IMG/VR virus record: IMGVR_UViG_3300020192_000065
Location: 1 to 28,452 of that record
Direction: 5' to 3' (one strand)
Length of the DNA: 28,452 nt
Source: a virus
Below are positions 7,390 to 13,441 of this stretch, in pieces. Position numbers and translations under genes: made by a program. The notes under the pieces were generated by a model that was given only the letters and a program-made list of their open reading frames with translations, made no database searches and was not told the origin of the DNA. The first letter of the stretch is position 1, and every line of letters begins with the position of its first letter.

Positions 7390-7795
7390 AAAATCAGCTT
7401 TTGCCGATTCACCTATGCGCACCTGTTCTGTGTGCAACCGCGAATTACCGCAGACCAAAGAGTACTTTTATCCCCAACGAACGGGGTATCGGTCTCACTG
7501 CATCTCCTGCCACCTCAAAAAAGCCGCAGCGCGAAAGGGTAAGATGAGTCCCACCGCCGCACGCGCGCACATCGACGCCCCCATCTCACCACCGCCTGCC
7601 GCCTCCAGCAGCACGACGGACAGCGGTGTACGCTGGCTGCTGATCGATGAGGCGCGAGGCAAGATTCAGCAGTGCACACTCGTGGTTGATCACGAGATGT
7701 CGCTCGCAAAATTCGCCAACCCGTCCATTGCGGGCGCGCTCACCGCTGACTTTCGCGCGCGCGGTTATCGTATTGTCCGGATCAGGAAGGGATGA
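7382..7795 (+). CDS. Zinc-binding protein with N-terminal CxxC...CxxC
   Basis: Residues 15-43 contain CSVCNRELP and, 25 residues on, HCISC, giving two CxxC pairs that would bind one zinc ion, as in small phage zinc-finger proteins and HNH nuclease N termini. There is no HNH histidine-asparagine-histidine core, so a nuclease call is not supported. After a proline/serine-rich linker (about residues 60-80) comes a second small domain (GVRWLLIDEARGKIQQCTLVV) ending in a basic tail. The start overlaps the end of the DUF488 gene, with GAGG upstream. A role in nucleic-acid binding is likely but unproved. Confidence 0.7.
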   Translation: MPKKSAFADSPMRTCSVCNRELPQTKEYFYPQRTGYRSHCISCHLKKAAARKGKMSPTAARAHIDAPISPPPAASSSTTDSGVRWLLIDEARGKIQQCTLVVDHEMSLAKFANPSIAGALTADFRARGYRIVRIRKG

Positions 7796-7932
7796 CCCAC
7801 CGTCGCTGGATCGTACTGAACATCACCGTCGCCGTGCTGCTGTTCGCCCTGTTCATGGCGTCCTTGCACGCACCGCCGCTGGCATTCTACGCCAACTGTA
7901 AACCCGTGCCAGTCGAGGCGATCGCACCGTGA
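7792..7932 (+). CDS. Small single-pass membrane protein, 46 residues
   Basis: A short gene starts at ATG 7792, in an ATGA overlap with the preceding stop and 0-1 bases after a purine run (AGGAAGGG, 7784-7791), which itself is the likely ribosome site. The product begins MTHRR, has one hydrophobic helix (WIVLNITVAVLLFALFMASL, residues 6-25), and ends with a short tail. The positive N terminus suggests the tail is outside the cytoplasm. The close spacing of the ribosome site is not ideal. Small membrane proteins of this kind occur in superinfection exclusion and lysis control, but nothing here shows which. Confidence 0.6.
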   Translation: MTHRRWIVLNITVAVLLFALFMASLHAPPLAFYANCKPVPVEAIAP

Positions 7933-7988
7933 TCGACACCCGTGCCCTTTGCTGATTTTCGACACTTAGAGAAACCGGACGCCACCAC

Positions 7989-8393
7989 ATGAACCTGCTT
8001 GCTACCTACCGCGCTGCCTGTCGCGCCGCCCGCCTCGACCCAGAAGTCGGACCGACCACCCTCTACCAATGCGTGGTCGCCACATCCGAAGCCCGCAAAC
8101 AGCGCCCGGTGCGACGTGAAAGCAACGAGCGGGTTTGGTGGCTGTGCGACTGGTCGCCATACAGCCACGCCGCCGACCCCCGCGACCGTCCGCGTCGTGC
8201 CAGCAGCGCGGTCGAGCAGCAGGCACTTGTCAATGTCGCCGCCGCCGCGCTGCGCCACCGCCTGTGCGATGCCCCGCCGCGCCCCCATGCCCACCTTCGC
8301 CCACTGCGTGAGATATTTACGCAGCGCGGTGAATCCTCTCCCCACACCGCGCCCCATCATCGACATTCTGCATCCAGGTTAAGTGATGGATAA
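7989..8393 (+). CDS. Uncertain protein, 134 residues
   Basis: The ATG at 7989 opens the longest frame here. The first 70 residues (YRAACRAARLDPEV, then ESNERVWWLCDWSPYS) look like real protein, while the last 40 are rich in histidine, proline and arginine and look less natural. There is no clear ribosome site. The same frame continues past the TAA at 8391 into the next entry, so this could be the first part of a gene broken by a stop codon. I do not recognise a family. Confidence 0.4.
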   Translation: MNLLATYRAACRAARLDPEVGPTTLYQCVVATSEARKQRPVRRESNERVWWLCDWSPYSHAADPRDRPRRASSAVEQQALVNVAAAALRHRLCDAPPRPHAHLRPLREIFTQRGESSPHTAPHHRHSASRLSDG

Positions 8394-8408
8394 TCCCCTA
8401 ACCCCATC

Positions 8409-8606
8409 TTGTCGTACCTTTTCGACCGCGCGGGCGGGTGCTGTGAGCAATGCGGCGCGATGCACGGCTCGGTCATTGCGCGCAGCGCGCTGGATGCGGC
8501 AGCGACTCGTGCGCGGAAACGCGCTGAACACGCGCTTGCGGGCGGGCAGCTTGCTTTGCCCGATGTGTCAAACTGTATTGAGACACCATTCACGAAGGGG
8601 CTGTAA
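8409..8606 (+). CDS. Possible small cysteine-rich protein, 65 residues (TTG start)
   Basis: This frame uses GC-rich codons like its neighbours and contains GGCCEQCGAMHGS, a CxxC pair of the kind seen at the start of zinc-knuckle or HNH-like domains. The rest (ARSALDAAATRARKRAEHAL) is a charged helix. The only nearby start is TTG 8409 without a good ribosome site. It is in the same frame as the uncertain gene upstream, separated by one TAA, and may be its C-terminal part. An overlapping ATG frame at 8386-8610 was considered and reads worse. Confidence 0.35.
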   Translation: MSYLFDRAGGCCEQCGAMHGSVIARSALDAAATRARKRAEHALAGGQLALPDVSNCIETPFTKGL

Positions 8607-8711
8607 ATGAACGACAAACAGGACATGATGACCAGAAATAATTCGACTAACTGGAGATACCAGCACCACCAGCGTCAGACCCTGTCCGTCGTAAGTGGAT
8701 GTGCGACATAA
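8607..8711 (+). CDS. Small coupled ORF before the cytosine methyltransferase, 34 residues
   Basis: ATG 8607 has GAAGGGG at 8594, six bases upstream, a better ribosome site than the methyltransferase itself has. The ORF ends at TAA 8709-8711, which overlaps the methyltransferase ATG at 8711 (TAATG). It therefore looks like a short leader that delivers ribosomes to the methyltransferase start. The peptide is polar and asparagine/glutamine-rich and has no recognisable motif. Its last codons lie in the first copy of the 16-bp repeat. Confidence 0.5.
   Translation: MNDKQDMMTRNNSTNWRYQHHQRQTLSVVSGCAT
8694..8709 (+). repeat. 16-bp direct repeat, left copy flanking the C5 methyltransferase
   Basis: AGTGGATGTGCGACAT is found here and again, identical, at 9979-9994. 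The two copies sit 2 bases before the methyltransferase ATG at 8711 and 15 bases after its stop. A chance exact 16-mer at precisely these places is unlikely in a 28-kb window. Confidence 0.75.
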
Positions 8712-9964
8712 TGATTACCCTCACTGATTTTTTCTGTGGCGCGGGCGGGAGCAGCACGGGCGCTGCCGCAGCGATGCGCGGACGCGGACGTGTCGTTATG
8801 GCTGCCAACCATTGGCGTCGCGCGATCGAGACACATCAAACGAACCACCCGGATACCGATCACGACTTGGCAAACCTCCAGGCGACACATCCATCCCGAT
8901 ATCCACGCACAAATATCGCTTGGATTTCACCCAGTTGTACCAGTCACAGTATAGCGAAAGGCAAACAACGTAAGTCGCTTGGTCAGCTCGATCTGTGGGG
9001 CAATGATGGTGTTGACCCGGACGAGGAGCGCAGCCGCGCCACCATGCGCGAGGTGGTGGAGTTTACCGCGTATCATCTCTACGATATTGTGATCGTAGAG
9101 AATGTAATAGACATCCATCACTGGCAGCACTTCGATGCCTGGCAAAAAGCGATGGTCGACTTGGGCTATGAGTACAAGGCGCTGTACCTGAACGCGCGCT
9201 TTTTCGGCGTCCCTCAGTCGCGCGACCGCATCTACATCGTTTTCTGGCGCCGAACAATGCGCGCGCCCGATCTGGACTTTCGCCCATTGGCGACCTGCGC
9301 CGCGCACGGAGAAGTGCGCGCTGTTCAAACCTGGAAAAAAGCTGCATGGGGGCGCTACGAGCGCCAGTACACCTACCGTTGCCCGCGCTGCGGCGCGCAG
9401 GTGCAGCCGCCCCACACGCCCGCCGCCGCCGCGATCGACTGGTCGCTGCCTATCGAGCGCATCGCCGACCGCGCCAAGCCGCTACGCGCCAAAACCCTCG
9501 CCCGCATCGAGGCGGGATTGCGCAAATTTGCGCAGCAGCACGCACCAATAACTACATTTATATCGTCGTACTATGGATCAGGGCAGCATTCATCCGTAGA
9601 CCAGTCACTTCAGACCATCACGACTCACGATCGTCACGGGCTGGTCTGCGCGCCATTTCTTATCCCCTACGCCAACAGCAGAGGTCCCGCCCGACCTGTC
9701 ACCAGCACGTTACACACACTCAGCACGGCAAATATCGTCGGCTTGGTCGTCCCGCCTGACGAGATCGACTGGCAGCGCGCGGTCGCCGAGTCGGGCTTTC
9801 GCATGTTGCAGCCCGACGAGCTTAAGCGCGCCATGTCCTTCCCGGATGCCTATATCATTCTGGGCAACAAATCCGAGCAGGTGCGGCAGATCGGCAATGC
9901 TGTCTGCTGCAACGTCGCCGAGTGGATCGTTGCGCGCTGCGCCGACGCTTTGGAGAAAGCCTGA
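8711..9964 (+). CDS. DNA cytosine-5 methyltransferase with zinc-ribbon-like insertion
   Basis: The 417-residue protein carries the C5 methyltransferase motifs in order: motif I TDFFCGAGGSSTG (residues 5-17), motif IV as SPSCTSHS with catalytic Cys 76, motif VI VIVENV (127-132), motif VIII PQSRDRIYI (168-176) and motif X QIGNAV near the end. It methylates carbon 5 of cytosine using S-adenosylmethionine. SPSC in place of the usual PPCQ is seen in a phage-rich branch of the family. In the target-recognition region C196-x2-H199 and CPRC at 224-227 could form a zinc site. I prefer the ATG at 8711, coupled by TAATG to the small ORF; ATG 8699 is also in frame. The recognition sequence cannot be read from the protein. 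It is probably an anti-restriction enzyme, because no restriction endonuclease gene is beside it. Confidence 0.92.
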   Translation: MITLTDFFCGAGGSSTGAAAAMRGRGRVVMAANHWRRAIETHQTNHPDTDHDLANLQATHPSRYPRTNIAWISPSCTSHSIAKGKQRKSLGQLDLWGNDGVDPDEERSRATMREVVEFTAYHLYDIVIVENVIDIHHWQHFDAWQKAMVDLGYEYKALYLNARFFGVPQSRDRIYIVFWRRTMRAPDLDFRPLATCAAHGEVRAVQTWKKAAWGRYERQYTYRCPRCGAQVQPPHTPAAAAIDWSLPIERIADRAKPLRAKTLARIEAGLRKFAQQHAPITTFISSYYGSGQHSSVDQSLQTITTHDRHGLVCAPFLIPYANSRGPARPVTSTLHTLSTANIVGLVVPPDEIDWQRAVAESGFRMLQPDELKRAMSFPDAYIILGNKSEQVRQIGNAVCCNVAEWIVARCADALEKA

Positions 9965-9978
9965 CTCCCGACATGCTG

Positions 9979-9994
9979 AGTGGATGTGCGACAT
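9979..9994 (+). repeat. 16-bp direct repeat, right copy flanking the C5 methyltransferase
   Basis: This is the second identical copy of AGTGGATGTGCGACAT. It opens a very short frame (ATG 9984 to TGA 10028, 14 codons) that resembles the alternative start of the methyltransferase (MCD...). An AAAGGAG at 10011 follows without a substantial gene behind it. This suggests the 5' end of a second or lost gene. Confidence 0.7.
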
Positions 9995-10083
9995 GTTGAT
10001 CGATTTACTCAAAGGAGAAAGCTCGTGACGACGGCGCGCATAGTACACGAGCAACGATGATCTGCGCGAACCTTGAACAGACG

Positions 10084-10113
10084 TTCGAGAGCGTGGGTTT
10101 TTCGTGATATGAT
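10084..10113 (+). promoter_or_regulatory. Candidate sigma-70-type promoter with extended -10
   Basis: TTCGAG (10084-10089) is a weak -35 and TATGAT (10108-10113) a good -10, 18 bases apart. A TG one base before the -10 box makes it an extended -10. Transcription would start near 10120, in the 276-base gap after the methyltransferase, and run into the terminator at 10159. Confidence 0.55.
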
Positions 10114-10119
10114 CGAATC

Positions 10120-10191
10120 GGGCGACTATTTTTAATGCGCGAAGAAAGAGCCGCGCACAAGGCAGAGGACTGATAGCCCTCTGCCTTTTTG
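10120..10191 (+). ncRNA. Candidate small RNA of about 70 nt with two hairpins
   Basis: The promoter-like sequence at 10084-10113 and the intrinsic terminator ending near 10191 define a transcript of about 70 nt. It would have a U-rich single-stranded 5' part (CTATTTTTAA), a first hairpin with stem TGCGCG/CGCGCA (10136-10141 and 10152-10157), and, one base later, the terminator hairpin. There is no reliable coding frame; a 12-codon frame from ATG 10135 has no ribosome site and ends inside the terminator loop. The layout is that of a stand-alone regulatory RNA. I recognise no known RNA family. A leader of the downstream packaging genes with built-in attenuation is the main alternative. Confidence 0.5.
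10159..10191 (+). terminator. Rho-independent terminator
   Basis: AAGGCAGAGG (10159-10168) pairs perfectly with CCTCTGCCTT (10178-10187) around a 9-base loop and is followed by a run of T. It is the clearest intrinsic terminator in the window and separates the early/accessory block from the packaging genes. Confidence 0.9.
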
Positions 10192-10200
10192 TCTGCCTCT

Positions 10201-10219
10201 ACTGGAAACATTTACCAGT
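10201..10219. promoter_or_regulatory. Dispersed palindrome copy 2 (one mismatch)
   Basis: ACTGGAAA and TTACCAGT surround CAT, one mismatch from the perfect core. It lies between the terminator and the start of the metallophosphoesterase gene (10241), the expected place for an operator or upstream control element of the late genes. Confidence 0.7.
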
Positions 10220-10240
10220 TGGCATAGGCAAAGGTGCCCG

Positions 10241-11149
10241 ATGCACACGATCGTCCGACACGTTGAGTACACATCGAAGCCGCAGCTTTTCCGGTTGTGG
10301 CATCTGACCGACTGGCATCTTGGTGCACGCGCGTGCGACGAGGCGCTGCTGGAGCGCCATATCAGCATGATCGCGGCTGACCCGCACGCGCTGTGGATCG
10401 GCGGCGGCGATTACATCGATTGTGTGGCGCGCAAGGGTGATAAGCGGTACGAAGAGGCAACGCAAGCCGCGTGGCTGCGTGGCGAGAACGATGTAATTGA
10501 CGCTCAGTGCGAGCGTTTTTTCAAGCTGGTCGCGCCGATCGCCGACAAATGTGTCGCGCTGGTAAACGGCAATCACGAACACAACGCGCTGCGCTATTAC
10601 GATCGGGATGTTTACAAGCACCTGGTTCGTGGCGTAGCACGGATGACGGGGCGCGAAATGAATACGCTGGCGATCGGCATCGGCGGGTTCGTCGTGCTGC
10701 GCTTCATGCGTAAATCGAAGCAGTCCGATGCAGCTGCGTACTGGTCGATGCACATATTTGCGCATCATGGTGCTGGTGGTGGGCGACTGGCGGGCGGCGA
10801 CGCGCTTTCGCTGGAACGCACACTGGGCGATTATGCTGCCGATCTGGTGCTGTTGGGACATCGGCACAAGCATCGGGTGGTCAATCGCAACATCGTCGAG
10901 CCGACAGATCAGGGGGCGCGCGTGGTTAAGCGGGTGGGCGTGATGTCAGCCAGCTATCTTCGCTCGTTCATTTTAGACGACGATTTTGTCGTGACCACAT
11001 ACCCGGAGCATTTACTGCTGCCCGCAACCGAGGTAGGTGCGGTTCCGATCGTGGTAGCGCCCGGTCAGCGAGACTTTTTTGTAGTGACCAGCGGGGGGAA
11101 CGGTGTCGGATCGCGGCTGCCGACCCTGGCGAATGAGGTGCGCGCGTGA
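10241..11149 (+). CDS. Calcineurin-like metallophosphoesterase
   Basis: The 302-residue protein has the metal-binding motifs of this superfamily in order: LTDWHLG (DxH, about residues 22-28), GGGDYID (GD, about 52-58), NGNHEH (about 108-113), AHHG (about 173-176) and GHRHKH (about 206-211). Such enzymes hold two metal ions and cleave phosphomono- or diesters; phage relatives include nucleases and nucleotide phosphatases. The substrate cannot be predicted. AAAGG precedes the ATG. It is the first gene after the terminator and palindrome and precedes the packaging genes, a place where phages often encode DNA-processing enzymes. The stop overlaps an alternative GTG of the next frame. Confidence 0.88.
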   Translation: MHTIVRHVEYTSKPQLFRLWHLTDWHLGARACDEALLERHISMIAADPHALWIGGGDYIDCVARKGDKRYEEATQAAWLRGENDVIDAQCERFFKLVAPIADKCVALVNGNHEHNALRYYDRDVYKHLVRGVARMTGREMNTLAIGIGGFVVLRFMRKSKQSDAAAYWSMHIFAHHGAGGGRLAGGDALSLERTLGDYAADLVLLGHRHKHRVVNRNIVEPTDQGARVVKRVGVMSASYLRSFILDDDFVVTTYPEHLLLPATEVGAVPIVVAPGQRDFFVVTSGGNGVGSRLPTLANEVRA

Positions 11150-11161
11150 CGTTAGTGGTAT

Positions 11162-11506
11162 ATGTGGCAGCACGAACCATGCTTTTTCGGGTGGGTGCGC
11201 GGGCAAAAGCCGAAGCGGATGGCGGACAATTATCCGCCGACGGTGTGGACGATCCCGACCATCGCGTCGGGGGAACAGACGTTGCACCCGACCAGCAAGC
11301 CGATCGATGTGTTCACGCGCCCGATGGAACAGCATACAGCACCGGGCGACATTTGCTATGAGCCGTTTTCGGGCAGCGGATCGCAGCATGTCGCGGGTGA
11401 ACAGATGGGGCGGCGCGTGTACGGGATGGAGATGCAACCTGTATACGTCGCCGTGATTCTAGAGCGGCTGGCGGGGATGGGGCTGGAGCCGAGATTGAGC
11501 GAGTAA
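11162..11506 (+). CDS. N-terminally truncated DNA methyltransferase (C-terminal half, probable remnant)
   Basis: The 114 residues match the C-terminal half of phage N4-cytosine/N6-adenine methyltransferases. YMWQHEP and FFGWVRG come first, then TVWTIP, HPTSKPIDVF, the S-adenosylmethionine-binding EPFSGSGSQ, and finally EQMGRRVYGMEM with PVYVAVILERL. In intact proteins the catalytic DPPY motif lies upstream of these, but here a TAG at 11153 closes the frame and the preceding gene ends at 11149. The homology-like sequence begins right at the boundary (TGG TAT ATG). Without DPPY it should not methylate DNA by itself. It is probably what remains after a deletion, unless it works with a partner subunit. 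Confidence 0.72.
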   Translation: MWQHEPCFFGWVRGQKPKRMADNYPPTVWTIPTIASGEQTLHPTSKPIDVFTRPMEQHTAPGDICYEPFSGSGSQHVAGEQMGRRVYGMEMQPVYVAVILERLAGMGLEPRLSE

Positions 11507-11508
11507 TC

Positions 11509-12201
11509 ATGAGCGGACGACCGAGTCTACTGACGGCAGAAATGCAGGCGAAAACCTGCGAGTACCTGCGCATCGGTGTGACGATCGAAAATATCTGCGA
11601 TGCGGTAAATATCAGCACACGCAGCTATCAGTATTGGCGCGCAATCGGAGAGGCGATCGACGCAGGGGAACGGCATCCGTTGATGCCAAAAGACGCTGCC
11701 CAACGCGACGCCTGTTTGCAGTTCTTTCGCGCTACTACGCGCGCGCACGCGGAGGCGCACGTCGCGGCGGTGGTGGCACTGCGCACCGGGATGACGGCGG
11801 CTGAGACGCGCAAGCAGACGGTGAAGACCTTTTCAGAGACGCGACTGCGTGCAGGGACGGGGGGCGAGCAGGTGCCGTATACGTACACGCGCACTGAGCG
11901 TGTCGAGGAGACGACGAACCACCCCCCGGACTGGCGCGCTGGGATCGAATACCTGCGGCGGCGTGACGCGGCGAACTGGTCAGATACGCAGCGGGTGACG
12001 ATCACCGAGGGTGCAATGAACGATGAAGAAGCAAAGCGGATACTCGGCGGAGCAGCGCGTATATTCGGCGGCTCGGTTGAGCCTGACGAGCTTCAAGATG
12101 CTGCTGTGGAGGCAGTACGAACACGCCCTGCATCTGGAAATGATCGACGCGGCACTGGAGCGGGTGGAAAAGGCAATAGCAAGCGGGGGACACGATCCTG
12201 A
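11509..12201 (+). CDS. Terminase small subunit
   Basis: The 230-residue protein begins SGRPSLLTAEMQAKTCEYL and GVTIENICDAVNISTRSYQYW, the helix-turn-helix opening of phage terminase small subunits that bind packaging sites. Later parts, IEYLRRRDAANWSD and ITEGAMNDEEAKRIL, also fit. It lies directly before the large subunit gene. Its last 59 codons overlap that gene in another frame. The final 25 residues are glycine, serine and arginine rich and look like overprinted sequence rather than a conserved domain. The small subunit delivers concatemeric DNA to the large subunit at the portal. Confidence 0.82.
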   Translation: MSGRPSLLTAEMQAKTCEYLRIGVTIENICDAVNISTRSYQYWRAIGEAIDAGERHPLMPKDAAQRDACLQFFRATTRAHAEAHVAAVVALRTGMTAAETRKQTVKTFSETRLRAGTGGEQVPYTYTRTERVEETTNHPPDWRAGIEYLRRRDAANWSDTQRVTITEGAMNDEEAKRILGGAARIFGGSVEPDELQDAAVEAVRTRPASGNDRRGTGAGGKGNSKRGTRS

Positions 12202-13432
12202 CGGCATTCAGCGCCTCGCCATCTTCATCCCGCCGCGACACGGAAAGAGTCAAACGGCGGCGCGCCTGTTTCCAGCGTGGTTTCTGGGACGCAATCCTGA
12301 TAAGCGCGTGATCCTGACAGGCTACGGCGCGTCGCTGGTGGATAAACATTCGCGGGCGGCGCGAAACCTGATCTGCGCGGAAATGTACGGGCGCGTATTT
12401 CCTGATGTGCGTGTGGCGGACGACAGCAGCGCGCGATCGGCATGGGACATTGCCGGGCATGAGGGAGGCATGGATGCGGTCGGGATCGGCGGCGCGGTGA
12501 CGGGCAAGGGCGCGCATCTGTTGGTGATCGACGATCCGGTAAAAAGCCGACAGGAAGCGGAAAGTCGTCTTCAGCGCGAAAGGGTTTGGGAAACCTACAC
12601 GAGCGACCTGCTCACCCGAATCGAGCCGGGTGGCGCCGAGGTGCTGATCATGACGCGCTGGCACGAGGACGACCTCGGCGGGCGGCTGCTATCGCGCACG
12701 GAGGGATGGACGGTCATTCGACTGCCTGCGCTCGCTGAATTGGGGGACACGTTGGATCGCAGCGAGGGCGAGGCGCTGTGGGCGAGGCGCTATTCGGTGG
12801 CGCGCCTGATGCAGTTCCGCGCCGACATGGGGGCATATTCGTTCACGGCGATGTATCAGCAGACGCCGCGATCGCGCGAGGGCGCACTCTTCAAGATGGA
12901 GTGGATCGTCGCCGCGCGACAGCTGAGTACCCCAGAGCTGCGACGGGTGGTAGTGGCAGTTGACCCGGCTGTGACGGCGACGGCAAACAGCGATGAGACA
13001 GGAATCGTAGTGGTCGGCATGTCCGGCAGCGGACGCGACTCTCATGGCTATGTACTGGAAGATGGCAGCCTGCGCGGATCGCCGGATGCGTGGGCGCGCC
13101 AGGCGATCGCGCTCTATCACAAGTATCGCGCGGCAGCCATCGTGGTCGAGGTGAATCAGGGCGGCGACATGGTCGTCAACACAATCAAGACGATCGACCG
13201 GAACGTGAAGATCAAGCCCGTGCGGGCGATGCAGGGCAAGTCGCTGCGCGCGGAACCGATCGCGGCGTTGTACGAGCAGGGGCGCGTGCATCATCTCGGT
13301 GAGATGCCGCGCCTGGAAGATCAGATGTGCCAGTGGACGCCAGCCGATCGAGAGTCTCCCGATCGGCTGGATGCGCTGGTATGGGGGTTAACGGATTTGT
13401 TGGTGCAGCCGACTGGCGTGTTCGCGCGATAG
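12023..13432 (+). CDS. Terminase large subunit
   Basis: The 469-residue protein has the ATPase and nuclease signatures of TerL. Walker A is PPRHGKSQ (about residues 70-77), Walker B is LLVIDDPVK (about 166-174), and TRWHEDD follows. The nuclease domain has VVAVDPAV (about 308-315), a second acidic segment VVEVNQGGD, and DRLDALVWGLTDLL at the end. It packages DNA into the prohead and cuts it. Family-like sequence (ARLSLTSF, YEHALHLEMIDAAL) runs up to about residue 17, which supports the early ATG at 12023 although it lies deep inside the small subunit gene. ATG 12098 is the alternative. Confidence 0.93.
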   Translation: MKKQSGYSAEQRVYSAARLSLTSFKMLLWRQYEHALHLEMIDAALERVEKAIASGGHDPDGIQRLAIFIPPRHGKSQTAARLFPAWFLGRNPDKRVILTGYGASLVDKHSRAARNLICAEMYGRVFPDVRVADDSSARSAWDIAGHEGGMDAVGIGGAVTGKGAHLLVIDDPVKSRQEAESRLQRERVWETYTSDLLTRIEPGGAEVLIMTRWHEDDLGGRLLSRTEGWTVIRLPALAELGDTLDRSEGEALWARRYSVARLMQFRADMGAYSFTAMYQQTPRSREGALFKMEWIVAARQLSTPELRRVVVAVDPAVTATANSDETGIVVVGMSGSGRDSHGYVLEDGSLRGSPDAWARQAIALYHKYRAAAIVVEVNQGGDMVVNTIKTIDRNVKIKPVRAMQGKSLRAEPIAALYEQGRVHHLGEMPRLEDQMCQWTPADRESPDRLDALVWGLTDLLVQPTGVFAR

Positions 13433-13441
13433 GGGGTGTGT

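Noticed and set aside
9984-10028. 14-codon frame beginning in the right copy of the 16-bp repeat
   Set aside because: It is too short to support as a gene and is mentioned only as a feature of the repeat.
10135-10173. 12-codon leader-peptide frame ending in the terminator loop
   Set aside because: There is no ribosome binding site and the bases are better explained as RNA stems.
10561-10580. Half site GCTGGTAA in the metallophosphoesterase gene
   Set aside because: It encodes the conserved ALVNGNHE metal-binding segment, so the match is explained by protein constraint, and no second arm is present.
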